Below, in pieces: positions 1-11,070 of a stretch of 55,358 nucleotides of DNA; the stretch's first letter is position 1; each line of letters begins with the position of its first letter. Under the pieces are notes generated by a model, which was given only the letters and a program-made list of their open reading frames with translations, was not told the DNA's origin and did not search any database. The stretch comes from Agrobacterium tumefaciens (lineage in GTDB: Bacteria; Pseudomonadota; Alphaproteobacteria; Rhizobiales; Rhizobiaceae), in NCBI RefSeq assembly GCF_009649785.1, contig NZ_WJOK01000032.1, positions 1 to 55,358 on the forward strand, read 5' to 3'. Position numbers and translations under genes: made by a program.

Positions 1-1168
1 GGCGGGCGGGGCGGCGTTCTTCGCCATCCTCTTCGCCACGGGTTTTCGCGCCGAATTTCCCGGCAGGTTTGCCACCGAACTTGCCGGCTGGCTTGTCACC
101 GCGCTTGGTGTCGAGACGGCCGAGCGCCTTTTCGCGGCGATCTTCCGGTTTGCCGGCAGCCCTGTCGAAACGCGGCTTGCCTTCCGGCGCATCGCTCTTT
201 GCCCATTCGGACCGGGGCGCGCGCTTGGGCGTATTTTCTTCTTCATCGTCGGCGACAGGCGCATCGTAGATCGGCGCGTCGAAATTGGCGCCGGATTGTT
301 CGATGAGGCGCGGACCAAGCTGGTCACGCAGCATGCGGCCACGCACTTCAAGCACCTTGCCTTCAGGCAGATCGCCAAGCTGGAACGGGCCGTAGGAGAT
401 ACGGATCAGGCGGTTGACCTCAAGGCCGAGCGCGCCGAGCACGTTCTTGATCTCGCGGTTCTTGCCTTCGCGCAGACCCATGGTGATCCAGACGTTGTGA
501 CCCTGGGTGCGGTCGAGCGTCGCGTCGATAGCGCCATAAAGCACGCCGTCGACGGCAATGCCTTCCTTCAGCTTGTCGAGCGCTGCCTGATCGACCTCGC
601 CATGGGCGCGCACGCGGTAGCGGCGCAGCCAGCCGGTCGTCGGCAGTTCCAGCACGCGGGAGAGACCGCCATCATTGGTCAACAGCAGCAGGCCTTCGGT
701 ATTGATGTCGAGGCGGCCGATAGAGAGCACACGCGGCAATTCACCCGGCAGATTGTCGAAAACGGTCGGGCGGCCTTCCGGGTCGGAATTGGTCGTCACC
801 AGGCCAGCGGGCTTGTGGTAAAGCCACAGGCGCGTGCGCTCAGCCCCGCGGATGGGCATGCCATCCACTTCGATCTTGTCGGAAAGAGTCGCGTTCATCA
901 CCGGGGTGTCCAGCTTGACGCCGTTCAGCGACACGCGGCCTTCCATGATCATGCGCTCGATATCGCGGCGCGAGGCAACGCCGGCGCGCGCCATGATCTT
1001 GGAAATGCGCTCTGGCTTGGTGCCCATAACGGCTTCCTGCACCGGAGCCGCCTTGGCTTCTACCGGTTTCTTTTCACGCTCTGCGGCGGGCTTGCCGGGG
1101 CCTTTCGGCTTCTTGTCGCGGCTAAAAGTCTTGCCACCGTCACGCTTCGGCTTGTCTTTAAAAGTCAT
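1..1168 (-). CDS. Ribosomal large-subunit pseudouridine synthase, RluB-like (3' end cut by window edge)
   Basis: Converts uridines of 23S rRNA to pseudouridine. Reading leftward from ATG at 1168, a lysine-rich start is followed by an S4 RNA-binding domain (about residues 52-100, RISKIMARAGVASRR) and a RsuA/RluB/E/F catalytic domain with GRLDINTEG at 151-159, where D154 is the expected catalytic aspartate. After about residue 300 the protein becomes a charged tail with GKPAGKFGGK-type repeats; such tails are common in rhizobial members. No stop is reached before base 1, so at least 389 codons are present and the C-terminus is missing. It is divergent from tadA, with 71 bp between the two starts. 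Which member of the RluB/RluE/RluF group it is cannot be settled from sequence alone; RluB fits the length and S4 domain best. Confidence 0.85.
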   Translation of the reverse strand, partial: MTFKDKPKRDGGKTFSRDKKPKGPGKPAAEREKKPVEAKAAPVQEAVMGTKPERISKIMARAGVASRRDIERMIMEGRVSLNGVKLDTPVMNATLSDKIEVDGMPIRGAERTRLWLYHKPAGLVTTNSDPEGRPTVFDNLPGELPRVLSIGRLDINTEGLLLLTNDGGLSRVLELPTTGWLRRYRVRAHGEVDQAALDKLKEGIAVDGVLYGAIDATLDRTQGHNVWITMGLREGKNREIKNVLGALGLEVNRLIRISYGPFQLGDLPEGKVLEVRGRMLRDQLGPRLIEQSGANFDAPIYDAPVADDEEENTPKRAPRSEWAKSDAPEGKPRFDRAAGKPEDRREKALGRLDTKRGDKPAGKFGGKPAGKFGAKTRGEEDGEERRPAR

Positions 1169-1239
1169 TTGCTGTTTGCCTGTTGTTTGGGCTGTCCTAT
1201 CAGGTCCAAGCACAAGGGTTAAGAGGAAATTGAAACGCA

Positions 1240-1698
1240 ATGGCCGAAAGGACGCATTTCATGGAACTGGCGCTGGCGGAAGCCCGTGCCGCCGGTGAGC
1301 GGCAGGAGGTTCCGATCGGCGCAGTCCTGGTTATGGACGGTCGCGTCATCGCCCGTTCCGGCAATCGCACCCGTGAATTGAACGATGTGACGGCACATGC
1401 CGAAATCGCCGTAATCCGCATGGCCTGCGAGGCGCTGGAACAAGAACGCCTGCCCGGTGCCGATCTCTATGTAACGCTGGAACCCTGCACCATGTGCGCG
1501 GCGGCGATCTCGTTTGCCCGCATCCGTCGTCTCTATTACGGTGCGGAAGACCCGAAGGGCGGCGCGGTGCATAGTGGCGTGCGCTTCTTCAGCCAGCCGA
1601 CATGCCACCACGCGCCTGATGTGTATTCGGGGCTGGCGGAAAGCGAAAGTGCTGAAATTCTGCGGAAATTCTTTCGCGAGAAACGTCTCGACGAATAA
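1240..1698 (+). CDS. tadA: tRNA-specific adenosine deaminase TadA
   Basis: Deaminates the wobble adenosine A34 of tRNA-Arg(ACG) to inosine; essential in most bacteria. The 152-aa protein is a compact cytidine-deaminase fold. The zinc and proton-shuttle motif HAE lies at 53-55, and the second zinc motif PCTMC has C83 and C86. The length is normal for bacterial TadA (about 150-170). It is transcribed away from the pseudouridine synthase gene and converges on the lipoprotein gene, whose stop lies 52 bp beyond. A generic cytidine/guanine deaminase is the alternative, but the motif spacing and the RRLYYGAEDPKGGAV segment are typical of TadA. Confidence 0.93.
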   Translation: MAERTHFMELALAEARAAGERQEVPIGAVLVMDGRVIARSGNRTRELNDVTAHAEIAVIRMACEALEQERLPGADLYVTLEPCTMCAAAISFARIRRLYYGAEDPKGGAVHSGVRFFSQPTCHHAPDVYSGLAESESAEILRKFFREKRLDE

Positions 1699-1750
1699 GC
1701 AGCCGGCGGGAGATGCAATCTTTCCCGCAGGCCATAAGCCCTTCATTTTA

Positions 1751-2404
1751 TCAGAAGGGGTTCCACCAGGGTTTGCCGGTGTTTGCCATCGCCGCTTCTT
1801 TCTTACGGCGCTTTTCCTTCTTCTGCTCCGGCTCACCGAGGTCAGTCAGCTGATCCTGCGGAACGCTACGATATTCCTGCGGCGGATCAGTCAGGAACTT
1901 GCGCTGGGCGTTGACGACAGAGCCACCCTGGGCATCTGCCTTGGCCTTGCGGAAGGCTTCCCATTTCTGGCTTTCGGTCATCTGGCCGGCCGTGCCGTTG
2001 CCGGCAAGCAGCGGTGAGCGGTAATGCGGATTGTTCTTATTGGCATCCGCCTCGTCGCGCAGGCGTTCACGGGTCTCTTCCGGCGATTCGACCCATTGCG
2101 GGTTGTTTTCGCGGCTGGCCATGTTCTGCTGCGGCGTCGTCAATTGCTCGGCGCGGGACTGGGCGGGGACAACCAGACCCGGACGCGGGCTGTATTTCAG
2201 GTTGCGTTTTTCCTGATCGTTGCCGGTGATCGAAGTCGCGTTGCCGAGGTCGTCTACAAGCTGTTCTGCCGCAGTCTTGCCCGTACCATAGGTCGGGCTC
2301 GTGCAGGCGCTGAGCAGCACGCCTATCGCCGTGATACCTGCAACCGTGCGGAACATGCTCAAACCCTGCGCGTTATCCTGCCCAAAAGCCTTCATCGTCT
2401 TCAT
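1751..2404 (-). CDS. Putative lipoprotein of unknown function
   Basis: A 217-aa protein with a lipoprotein signal peptide: a hydrophobic stretch (MFRTVAGITAIGVLLSAC) ends in the lipobox LLSAC, so it should be lipidated on the cysteine and anchored to a membrane facing the periplasm. The mature part is hydrophilic, rich in Gln, Glu and Lys, with a basic KKEKRRKKEAA run near the end and a C-terminal GKPWWNPF. I chose ATG 2404 because a GGAAGG ribosome binding site sits 6 bases upstream; an inner ATG at 2356 would start directly at the signal peptide. It lies about 205 bp downstream of ileS on the same strand. Function is not recognised; homologues would be expected across Rhizobiaceae. Confidence 0.8.
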   Translation of the reverse strand: MKTMKAFGQDNAQGLSMFRTVAGITAIGVLLSACTSPTYGTGKTAAEQLVDDLGNATSITGNDQEKRNLKYSPRPGLVVPAQSRAEQLTTPQQNMASRENNPQWVESPEETRERLRDEADANKNNPHYRSPLLAGNGTAGQMTESQKWEAFRKAKADAQGGSVVNAQRKFLTDPPQEYRSVPQDQLTDLGEPEQKKEKRRKKEAAMANTGKPWWNPF

Positions 2405-2548
2405 AAAAACCCTTCCAGCCGTCCGTCCCATTGCGCCAGACATCGTCTTTCGGCAGGCGGTAGCCCGCATTGCCGTGCAAATCCGGCCATTTTCAGGCAG
2501 GTGTACCGGATGAAGAGCTAAAGCGCAATTCATCCGGCCATTTTCCTC

Positions 2549-2612
2549 GCGCATCGGCCCGAAACTCGAAATCGATTTTTCGACAGGAACGATGCGCAGC
2601 AGCTTTAAATCA
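2549..2612. repeat. Palindromic intergenic element at the 3' end of ileS
   Basis: Inverted arms GCGCATCG (2549-2556) and CGATGCGC (2590-2597) enclose a smaller CGAAA/TTTCG hairpin. The right edge, CGCAGCAGCTTTAAATC (2595-2611), resembles CGCAGCGGCTTTATGTC found at 10985 and at 36536, and it overlaps the ileS stop codon (2610-2612). It is probably a diverged copy of a rhizobial dispersed repeat and may also act as the ileS mRNA 3' end. Confidence 0.45.
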
Positions 2613-5513
2613 TCCCAGCGCGGCAAGCTCGCGCAGTGCCGCCGCATCACGGGCCGAAACCTCCGGATAGTCCGGATCGGAACCGACATCGGTGGTGATA
2701 CGCCAGGAGCGTGCGCATTTTGCGCCTTCCGCCAGCTTCTGCTCGACCACGACCTTTGCGACCTCCGGCAAGCGGAAGCCATCGGCAGGGCCTTCATCGC
2801 CGACCACCGAAATGGCCGAGGTGATGCAGATTTCGGCAAAATCCTGCCCGGAGAGAGCCGCCAGAAGATCGGCGTCGGCAATGTGCACGATGGGCGCTGC
2901 CTCAAGCGAGGAGCCGATACGCTTTTCACGACGTTCCACTTCGAGCGCACCGGTGACGACCGTGCGGACCTTGCGGATTTTCTCCCACTTCGCTTCCAGC
3001 GCGTCGTTGTTCCACTCCGCCGGAATTTCCGGGAACTGGGCGAGATGCACCGATTCCACATCCGGATAGCGCGAAAGCCATGCTTCTTCAGTGGTGAAGG
3101 GCAGCATGGGCGCAAGCCATGTGACGAGGCAATCGAACAGCTTGGCGATGACCGACAGCGATGCACGGCGCTTCAGCGACGACGGCGCGTCACAATAAAG
3201 CGTGTCCTTGCGGATGTCGAAGTAGAAAGCCGACAGCTCCACATTTGCGAAATCGATCAGGGCGCGGGCGATCTTCTTGAAGTCGAAGGCGTCGTACCCG
3301 TCGCGCACGACCTTATCCAGCTCGGACAGGCGGTGCAGCACCAGCTTTTCCAGTTCCGGCAGATCGGCATAGGCGATCTCCTCGCCCTTGTCGTGGGCAA
3401 GCGTGCCGAGCATCCAGCGCACGGTGTTGCGCAGCTTGCGATACGCGTCGATATTGGTCTGGATGATGGCCTTGCCCAGACGCTGGTCTTCCCAGTAATC
3501 GGTCGTCATGACCCACAGGCGCAGGATATCCGCGCCGGACTCTTTCATCACGTCCTGTGGTGCAACAACGTTGCCGAGAGACTTGGACTGCTTGCGGCCC
3601 TGCTCGTCCATGGTGAAGCCATGGGTGACGACGGCGTTATAAGGCGCGCGGCCACGCGTCGCGCAGCTTTCCAGCAGCGACGAATGGAACCAGCCGCGAT
3701 GCTGGTCCGAGCCTTCGAGATAGACATCCGCCGGCCACTTCATGTCCGGGCGGTCTTCCAGCGTGAAGGTATGGGTGCAGCCGCTATCGAACCACACATC
3801 GAGGATGTCCATGACCTGCTGCCATCTGGCGTGGTCATGGTCATTGCCGAGGAAACGTTCCTTGGCGCCTTCGGCGAACCAGGCATCCGCACCTTCAGCC
3901 TCGAAGGCCTCGAGGATGCGGGCGTTGACAGCCTCGTCGACCAGAACCTCACCCTGCTCGTCGGCGAAGACCGCGATCGGCACGCCCCAGCTGCGCTGGC
4001 GCGACAGAACCCAGTCGGGCCGACCTTCGATCATGGCGCGCAGGCGGTTCTGGCCGGATGCCGGAACGAAACGGGTCTGGTCGATGGCATCAAGCGAACG
4101 CGAGCGCAGCGTCGTCCCGTCGCCCAGTTCCTTGTCCATATAGACAAACCACTGCGGCGTGTTGCGGAAGATCACCGGCTTCTTGGAGCGCCAGCTATGC
4201 GGATAGCTGTGCTTCAGACGGCCGCGCGCGAACAGGTTGTTGGCCGCGATCAGCGCCTTGATGACGCGCTCGTTGGCATCGCCCTTCTTGCCGTTATCAT
4301 CCATGACGCGGGCCGCACCGCCTTCGGCAGACGGGCCGAAACCGGGTGCGTCCTCGGTATAGAAACCGTCATCGCCAACGGGGAACGGGATGGCCGGCGA
4401 AACGCCGCGCGCTTCCAGCTCACGCTGATGCGCGGTCCAGACGTCAAAGTCCTCGCGGCCATGGCTCGGCGCGGTGTGCACGAAGCCCGTGCCTGCATCG
4501 TCGGTGACATGGTCGCCATCGAGAAGCGGAACCGGGAAATCGTAGCCAAGCGACGCCAAAGGATGGGCGCAGGTGATGGCGGCCAGTTCTTCAGCTTTCA
4601 CATCGCGCACGAACTTGAAGGTCACCTTCGCCTTGGCAGCAGCCTCATCGGCAAGCTTTCTGGCGAAGATCAGCTTTTCACCCGGCTGCGGACCGAAATC
4701 GTTCTGCGCGCTTTCGACTTCGAACAGGCCATATTCGACCCTCGAGGAGAAGGCGATGGCGCGGTTGCCGGGGATGGTCCACGGCGTGGTTGTCCAGATG
4801 ACGACAGAGACGCCGGAAAGAGCTGGCGCAGCGTCCTTCACCGGGAACTTCACCCAGATCATGTCGCTTTCAACGTCGTGATACTCGACCTCGGCTTCCG
4901 CCAGCGCCGTGCGCTCGACAACCGACCACATGATCGGCTTGGAACCGCGATAGAGCTGGCCGCTCTTGGCGATCTTCAGCAGTTCGCCGGCGATGCGGGC
5001 TTCCGCGTGGAAGTTCATGGTTGTGTAGGGGTTTTCGAAGTCACCCTCGATGCCGAGGCGCTTGAACTCTTCCGACTGAACCTTGATCCAGCCAGCAGCG
5101 AACTCGCGGCACTCCTTGCGGAATTCGTTGACCGGAACCTCGTCCTTGTTCTTGCCCTTGGCGCGGTAGGCTTCCTCGATCTTCCATTCGATCGGCAGGC
5201 CGTGGCAATCCCAGCCAGGCACGTAATTGGCGTCGAAACCGCGCATCTGGAACGAGCGGGTGATGACGTCTTTCAGGATCTTGTTCAGCGCATGGCCGAT
5301 GTGGATGTTGCCGTTGGCATAGGGCGGGCCATCATGCAGCACGAATTTCTCGCGACCGGCGGCGGATGCGCGGAGCTTTTTATACAGGCCCATTTCCTGC
5401 CAGCGCTTCACCGTTTCCGGTTCTTTCTGCGGCAGGCCGGCACGCATCGGGAAATCCGTCTGCGGCAAATAGAGGGTCGAGGAATAGTCGAATTTTTCTG
5501 CGGTGTCGCTCAT
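2610..5513 (-). CDS. ileS: Isoleucyl-tRNA synthetase
   Basis: Charges tRNA-Ile with isoleucine; class Ia synthetase of 967 aa. The HIGH signature is at 71-74 in [17 protein letters not shown], and the KMSKS loop appears as KQSKS in [13 protein letters not shown]. The editing (CP1) domain lies between, and an anticodon-binding domain follows. The C-terminal zinc cluster of the E. coli type enzyme is eroded: only the first cysteine of the expected CxxC remains (KCARSW), and the second CxxC pair is replaced (SARD). ileS follows ribF on the same strand, as in many bacteria, with a 268-bp spacer. The start at 5513 is the only sensible one. Confidence 0.96.
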   Translation of the reverse strand: MSDTAEKFDYSSTLYLPQTDFPMRAGLPQKEPETVKRWQEMGLYKKLRASAAGREKFVLHDGPPYANGNIHIGHALNKILKDVITRSFQMRGFDANYVPGWDCHGLPIEWKIEEAYRAKGKNKDEVPVNEFRKECREFAAGWIKVQSEEFKRLGIEGDFENPYTTMNFHAEARIAGELLKIAKSGQLYRGSKPIMWSVVERTALAEAEVEYHDVESDMIWVKFPVKDAAPALSGVSVVIWTTTPWTIPGNRAIAFSSRVEYGLFEVESAQNDFGPQPGEKLIFARKLADEAAAKAKVTFKFVRDVKAEELAAITCAHPLASLGYDFPVPLLDGDHVTDDAGTGFVHTAPSHGREDFDVWTAHQRELEARGVSPAIPFPVGDDGFYTEDAPGFGPSAEGGAARVMDDNGKKGDANERVIKALIAANNLFARGRLKHSYPHSWRSKKPVIFRNTPQWFVYMDKELGDGTTLRSRSLDAIDQTRFVPASGQNRLRAMIEGRPDWVLSRQRSWGVPIAVFADEQGEVLVDEAVNARILEAFEAEGADAWFAEGAKERFLGNDHDHARWQQVMDILDVWFDSGCTHTFTLEDRPDMKWPADVYLEGSDQHRGWFHSSLLESCATRGRAPYNAVVTHGFTMDEQGRKQSKSLGNVVAPQDVMKESGADILRLWVMTTDYWEDQRLGKAIIQTNIDAYRKLRNTVRWMLGTLAHDKGEEIAYADLPELEKLVLHRLSELDKVVRDGYDAFDFKKIARALIDFANVELSAFYFDIRKDTLYCDAPSSLKRRASLSVIAKLFDCLVTWLAPMLPFTTEEAWLSRYPDVESVHLAQFPEIPAEWNNDALEAKWEKIRKVRTVVTGALEVERREKRIGSSLEAAPIVHIADADLLAALSGQDFAEICITSAISVVGDEGPADGFRLPEVAKVVVEQKLAEGAKCARSWRITTDVGSDPDYPEVSARDAAALRELAALG

Positions 5514-5781
5514 AATTGTACCGTTGTTGCGCGCCGTGTCGGTCGCGCCGTCTCAATTTCAAAGAGGGCAAATACGGAAAGCGCCATGTCAAATGCCATG
5601 ACGAGCGCCAAAATCCCGGACCTTCCGGCTCTTCAGAGCGGGCGGAAGGCCGGGCCAATAATTCGGCCTATCTGAACTTTAAACAGCAACCGGTATTGGG
5701 ACATGGCCGGTTGTTTATGCGGTTTTCCGGCAAAAAGGAAGTGAAAAGCGACGACAATCCGGGACAGGATTATCTGCCCGC

Positions 5782-6762
5782 TCAAAATGCTATCTTCGCA
5801 TCCAATTCACTGAGCGGCCGCACGCCTGACAGCATCGCCCGCGCCTCTTCCTCATCCCGCCTGATCTGCGCGACCAGCGGGTCCAAGCCGTCAAATTTCA
5901 GCTCGTTACGCAGGTGCCCGAAGAAGGATACCGAACACACCTCACCGTAGAGATCACCGGAAAAATCGAAGACGTAGGTTTCCAGAAGTGCCGCACCGTT
6001 ATCGGTGACCGTCGGGCGGTAACCGAAGCTTGCAACGCCATCGTAAATCGCCCCGTCGGGGCGGCGGAACCGCACGGCATAGATGCCGGCTTTCAGCTCC
6101 GTTTCGGGTGAAAGCGCCATGTTGGCCGTTGGGTAACCCAGAGTTCGCCCCAGCTTCTGGCCGCCGATGACTTCACTTTCCACCGTGAAACGATACCCGA
6201 GTTGTCCGGCGGCACCTGCCACATCTCCTTCGCACAGAAGCGAGCGGATACGGCTCGAGGAGACGACATCCGCGCCCTCGTCGCGAAAGGCATCCACGAG
6301 CGTCACGTCGAAGCCGTTGCGCTTGCCGGCCGCCATCAGAAATGCCGGGCCACCTTCGCGGCCCTTGCCGAAATGAAAATCAAAGCCGGTGACGACTGCG
6401 CTGGCGCCCAGCCAGTCGACCAGAATGGAATTGACGAACTCTTCCGCCGAGCGCTGCGAAAACTCGCGGTCGAAGGGGTATTCGATGACCGAGCGGAAAC
6501 CGATGGCCTCGAGAATACGTGCCTTCAACGGCGCAGGCGTCAGGCGGAAGACCGGCGTTTCGGGGCGGAAGACGGAACGGGGATGCGGTTCGAAGGTCAG
6601 CACCAGGGCCGGTACGCCACGCGCCTCGGCCAGTTCCAGCGCACGGTCCAGAACGGCACGGTGGCCGCGATGCACACCATCGAAATTGCCGATCGCGATG
6701 ACGCCGCCGCGCAAGCCTTCAGGCAGCGGCTCCTTTTTTTCATTGCGATGAAAGACGGTCAT
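5782..6762 (-). CDS. ribF: Bifunctional riboflavin kinase / FAD synthetase
   Basis: Makes FMN from riboflavin and ATP, then FAD from FMN and ATP. The 326-aa protein shows the N-terminal nucleotidyltransferase domain with GNFDGVHRGH at 25-34 (the HxGH-like motif) and the SSSRIRSLL segment that corresponds to the conserved SSTxIR. The C-terminal riboflavin kinase domain has GQKLGRTLGYPTANM, carrying the PTAN motif that binds Mg-ATP. The last 25 residues (DPLVAQIRRDEEEAR) match the usual end of the family. It lies between a HAD phosphatase gene (43 bp upstream) and ileS on the same strand. The ileS gap contains a CAACCGG/CCGGTTG hairpin (5687-5713) of unknown role. Confidence 0.95.
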   Translation of the reverse strand: MTVFHRNEKKEPLPEGLRGGVIAIGNFDGVHRGHRAVLDRALELAEARGVPALVLTFEPHPRSVFRPETPVFRLTPAPLKARILEAIGFRSVIEYPFDREFSQRSAEEFVNSILVDWLGASAVVTGFDFHFGKGREGGPAFLMAAGKRNGFDVTLVDAFRDEGADVVSSSRIRSLLCEGDVAGAAGQLGYRFTVESEVIGGQKLGRTLGYPTANMALSPETELKAGIYAVRFRRPDGAIYDGVASFGYRPTVTDNGAALLETYVFDFSGDLYGEVCSVSFFGHLRNELKFDGLDPLVAQIRRDEEEARAMLSGVRPLSELDAKIAF

Positions 6763-6805
6763 TGCAGTCGATCCATTGTTTACGCCGGCTTACGCCAGAC
6801 GTTTC

Positions 6806-7654
6806 CTAGGCAAGGCGGGGCATCCACCAGCCGGGAGCCGCGCCCTGCCCCTTCAGATAGGCGTTCAGAAGCGCCTCGTCCGTCTGGCCATTCAGCGTAT
6901 ATTCGGCGGCGTGAATGCCGCCGCTGATATAAAGAAGGTTGAGGCCGCTCGCAATTGCGCCCTTCACATCCGTCGGCATGCCATCGCCGATGGCGAGCAC
7001 GCGATCCTTCGGGAAATCGCCGCGCACTTCTTTCGCCGCCGCGAGGCAGGCTTCATAGATCGGCGCGTGCGGTTTGCCGGCAATACGGACTTCGCCGCCA
7101 AGCTGTTCGTAATATGCGGCCATGGCGCCGGCGCAGGGAATGATGCGCTCGCCGCGCTCTACCACCAGATCGGGGTTGGCGCAGATCATCGGCGCCTTGC
7201 GGGCGATGAAGCCTTTCAACATTTCCGTATAGTCTTCCGGCGTTTCCGTCTCGTCATCGAAGAAACCGGTGCAGACGACGGATTCCGCTTCCGCCTCGCC
7301 GACCCGTTCGACATCGAGACCTTCCAGCAGCGGCATGTCACGCTCGGGGCCGAGCAGAAAGACTTTTCTTGGGCCTTCCGCGATCAGGCCCCGGGTGACG
7401 TCTCCCGATGTGATGATGCGGTCATAGGCCTCATCCGGCACGCCGAGAACGCGAAGCTGGGCGATGACACCGGGGGCCGGACGCGGCGAATTGGTGATGA
7501 GCACCACGGTCTTGCCGGCCTTGCGCGCGTCGTGCAGCGCAACCGCCGCATCCGGGAAAGCGCTAACGCCATTATGCAGCACGCCCCAGACATCCGAAAG
7601 AACAACGTCGAACCCATCAGTGATTTCGCCGAGGGTGAGAATGCGATGGGCCAT
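6806..7654 (-). CDS. HAD superfamily class IIA phosphatase (TIGR01459 type)
   Basis: A 282-aa HAD-family hydrolase, related to the NagD/pyridoxal phosphatase group. Motif I is SDVWGVLHNG, where the usual DxD is DxW as in the alphaproteobacterial TIGR01459 family; the motif II region is VLITNSPRP, and the motif III/IV region is RVLAIGDGMPTDVKGA. Substrate is unknown. I chose ATG 7654 because GGAAAG lies a few bases upstream; a longer reading frame continues to 7771 but begins with a Cys/His/Arg-rich segment unlike the family. It precedes ribF with a short gap, so co-transcription is likely. It is divergent from groES, with 369 bp between the starts that hold the groES promoter signals. Confidence 0.85.
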   Translation of the reverse strand: MAHRILTLGEITDGFDVVLSDVWGVLHNGVSAFPDAAVALHDARKAGKTVVLITNSPRPAPGVIAQLRVLGVPDEAYDRIITSGDVTRGLIAEGPRKVFLLGPERDMPLLEGLDVERVGEAEAESVVCTGFFDDETETPEDYTEMLKGFIARKAPMICANPDLVVERGERIIPCAGAMAAYYEQLGGEVRIAGKPHAPIYEACLAAAKEVRGDFPKDRVLAIGDGMPTDVKGAIASGLNLLYISGGIHAAEYTLNGQTDEALLNAYLKGQGAAPGWWMPRLA

Positions 7655-7901
7655 GATATGCTTTCCGGGTGCGAAAAAAGGGTGTGCGTCACATGGCAAA
7701 GCAGGACGCCGATGGCAAGGAAAAAAGCGGTGCCAGACCTGCCTCCGGCCCACCGGCCACCATCCGAACATAAAACCCCTCTACGCCAAAAACGAAGGTT
7801 GCCTGAAAAAGAGCGATCTGTCCTCGCCCGTCAGAGCGTGGAAATTTTCTGTCATGGAACGCTGGTAACCATAGGCCGTGAAATTTTTCCGGCAGTGCGT
7901 T

Positions 7902-7930
7902 CTTGACTCCGGGGGGACGCCTCCTTATCT
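7902..7930 (+). promoter_or_regulatory. Heat-shock (sigma-32 type) promoter of groESL
   Basis: CTTGACTCC (from 7902) and CCTTATCT (7923-7930) are separated by 17 bp. This fits the alphaproteobacterial RpoH pattern CTTG-N17-CCTTAT. It sits just upstream of the CIRCE element. Dual RpoH and HrcA control of groESL is established for A. tumefaciens. Confidence 0.75.
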
Positions 7931-7938
7931 CGGCTTTG

Positions 7939-7965
7939 CTGGCACTCCAACAAGAGGAGTGCTAA
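7939..7965 (+). promoter_or_regulatory. CIRCE operator (HrcA binding site)
   Basis: Half sites CTGGCACTC (7939-7947) and GAGTGCTAA (7957-7965) are separated by exactly 9 bp. The consensus is TTAGCACTC-N9-GAGTGCTAA, so the right arm is perfect and the left arm differs at two positions. It lies 58 bp before the groES ATG in the expected 5' leader, where HrcA would repress. Confidence 0.93.
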
Positions 7966-8023
7966 CACCCATCACGTGAACCTGCAAAAGGTTCCTGAAG
8001 TCATTTGATCGAGGGATTAGGCA

Positions 8024-8320
8024 ATGACAAGCACCAATTTCCGCCCGCTTCATGATCGCGTCGTCGTTCGTCGCGTTGAGTCCGAAGCAAAGACCAAGGG
8101 CGGCATCATCATTCCCGATACCGCCAAGGAAAAGCCGCAGGAAGGCGAAATCGTCGCCGTCGGTTCCGGCGCTCGCGATGAGGCCGGCAAGGTCGTCGCT
8201 CTCGACGTCAAGGTTGGCGATCGCGTCCTGTTCGGCAAGTGGTCGGGCACCGAAGTCAAGCTCGACGGCGAAGACCTTCTGATCATGAAGGAAGCCGACA
8301 TCATGGGTATCATCGGCTGA
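8024..8320 (+). CDS. groES: Co-chaperonin GroES
   Basis: The heptameric lid of the GroEL folding chamber. The protein is 98 aa, begins [17 protein letters not shown] and carries the mobile-loop region [20 protein letters not shown] followed by the conserved [16 protein letters not shown]. It is the first gene of the operon after the CIRCE leader and is followed by groEL after 74 bp. Length and sequence are fully typical of rhizobial GroES. Confidence 0.97.
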   Translation: MTSTNFRPLHDRVVVRRVESEAKTKGGIIIPDTAKEKPQEGEIVAVGSGARDEAGKVVALDVKVGDRVLFGKWSGTEVKLDGEDLLIMKEADIMGIIG

Positions 8321-8346
8321 TTTCGCCGCACCCATCGTTTCCTTAA

Positions 8347-10029
<1,683 letters not shown>

Positions 10030-10051
10030 TCAGTCCTGTCACTGGAATACG

Positions 10052-10080
10052 AAAGGGCGGTCTTCGGATCGCCCTTTTTT
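10052..10080 (+). terminator. Rho-independent terminator of groESL
   Basis: Perfect 8-bp stem AAAGGGCG (10052-10059) / CGCCCTTT (10070-10077) with a T run, 22 bp after the groEL stop. Confidence 0.9.
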
Positions 10081-10084
10081 CGTT

Positions 10085-10596
10085 GGCGCCCATGCCCCTT
10101 GTGAGAGCTGGCGCGATATCTTCACTTGCCGGGATCGGGCTTAAAAAATATTGTCTCTTTTTGAAACAGCGATAACTTTAGTCAGCTTGTTTTTGGCAGC
10201 GCGTGCAATAATCGGGTGCCGATAGAGGCGAATCACAATTGCCGATGGGGCGGATTTTCGCCCTCTCCAGTTTATAAGCACGACATCTAGTTGTCTTTTT
10301 TTCATATATTTCGCGATTACGATGAAGGAATACATATTATTTTTGATTTTCTCTCTGACAGGTTGTTGTGGGTAGAAGAAAATAAACTATAAGTCAGCGC
10401 CCGTGAGGGTGCAGCGGCGGGATGCAAGCATTGAAGGGGTTCGATGCTTGGCAGGCACGCTCGAATGCGGATGGCGATGAAAAATCAACTTGGCAGCGAC
10501 GCTTGAGATTGCAGCGCTGGTACGATGTTCATGCGGGGGCGCGATTTGTTCGAAATATCAAGACGCAACGATGCTCTGCCTGCGGCCGCGACAACC
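10085..10596. other. AT-rich gap without a convincing gene
   Basis: From 10141 to 10380 the GC content is about 39 percent (94 of 240 bases), against about 60 percent in the surroundings. I see no gene I can defend. One 64-codon leftward frame (10335-10141, start MYSFIVIAKYMKKRQ) is open but has no ribosome binding site and no recognisable family. The stretch may be a remnant of acquired DNA or a leader of the gene at 10597. Confidence 0.5.
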
Positions 10597-10965
10597 ATGC
10601 CGGATACTCAGACCCTGTCGCATTTCTTTATTTCGGAGGAATGGAGCGGCGATCTTTCGAGCGGCGTCATCAAGCTTGGCGAACATGCATCTTTCATGCA
10701 TGGGCTGCCGCAGGGTGAGTGCGGCCTGCTCAGCCTGATCCGCTGTTATGATCGGGGTCACCACGACCGCGTGCTCGAAATTTTCGAACAGGCTTCCGCC
10801 GCACCCTCACGCTTCTGCTTTTCCACCGGCCTGTTTACCCTGCCGGCAATGCGGCAGCCGCTTATTTGCATGGGCGAATCCTCGGGTTTCGAGATCGGCC
10901 AGCAAGGGCGCATTTCGGGGCTCTTCCTGTTTCCGCGTTTCGAGGATATGCGCTTCGCCGCCTAG
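10597..10965 (+). CDS. Small protein of unknown function, possibly PAS-like
   Basis: A 122-aa soluble protein starting MPDTQTLSHFFISEEW; a start 72 bases upstream (10525) is also open. No signal peptide or membrane segment is seen. The order of features (SGDLSSGVIKLGE, HGLPQGECGLLSLIRCYD, a DR-V-E-F-E-A helix, a beta-rich FCFSTGLFT, then GRISGLFLFPRF) is reminiscent of a PAS fold, but this is only an impression; no catalytic or ligand residues can be named. The ribosome binding site is weak for both starts. The stop codon TAG forms the first bases of the repeat at 10963. It stands alone between the groEL terminator and a DoxX gene. Confidence 0.55.
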   Translation: MPDTQTLSHFFISEEWSGDLSSGVIKLGEHASFMHGLPQGECGLLSLIRCYDRGHHDRVLEIFEQASAAPSRFCFSTGLFTLPAMRQPLICMGESSGFEIGQQGRISGLFLFPRFEDMRFAA

Positions 10966-11070
10966 AGCGTTTCCGGTAAAACTACGCAGCGGCTTTATGT
11001 CAGGAAAATTTGTTAAAACAATTAGATAGATCGAGTCGAATGGTCCCGTTCAAACGGGATGCGCGCTCTA
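10963..11070. repeat. 108-bp intergenic repeat with inverted ends
   Basis: Terminal inverted arms TAGAGCG (10963-10969) and CGCTCTA (11064-11070) enclose a conserved-looking core with CGCAGCGGCTTTATGTC (10985-11001) and an inner hairpin around TCCCGTT/AACGGGA (about 11044-11058). The first three bases are the stop codon of the preceding gene. A related 17-base core is present at 36536-36552. It resembles the RIME-type mosaic elements of rhizobia. Confidence 0.6.

Noticed and set aside
1706..1728. Hairpin GCGGGA/TCCCGC between tadA and the lipoprotein gene
   Set aside because: A short stem with no T run on either strand; not called as a terminator.
2592..5675. 1027-codon open frame on the plus strand
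   Set aside because: It lies antisense to the whole of ileS, which has all synthetase motifs. Long antisense frames are usual in high-GC genes; the translated sequence has no recognisable domain.
5514..5781. A T-box or other riboswitch upstream of ileS
   Set aside because: T-boxes are not typical of alphaproteobacteria, and no T-box consensus or specifier stem was seen. Only a CAACCGG/CCGGTTG hairpin is present.
10141..10335. 64-codon leftward frame in the AT-rich gap
   Set aside because: No ribosome binding site, no family resemblance, and the length is expected by chance in AT-rich DNA. Kept only as part of the gap description.
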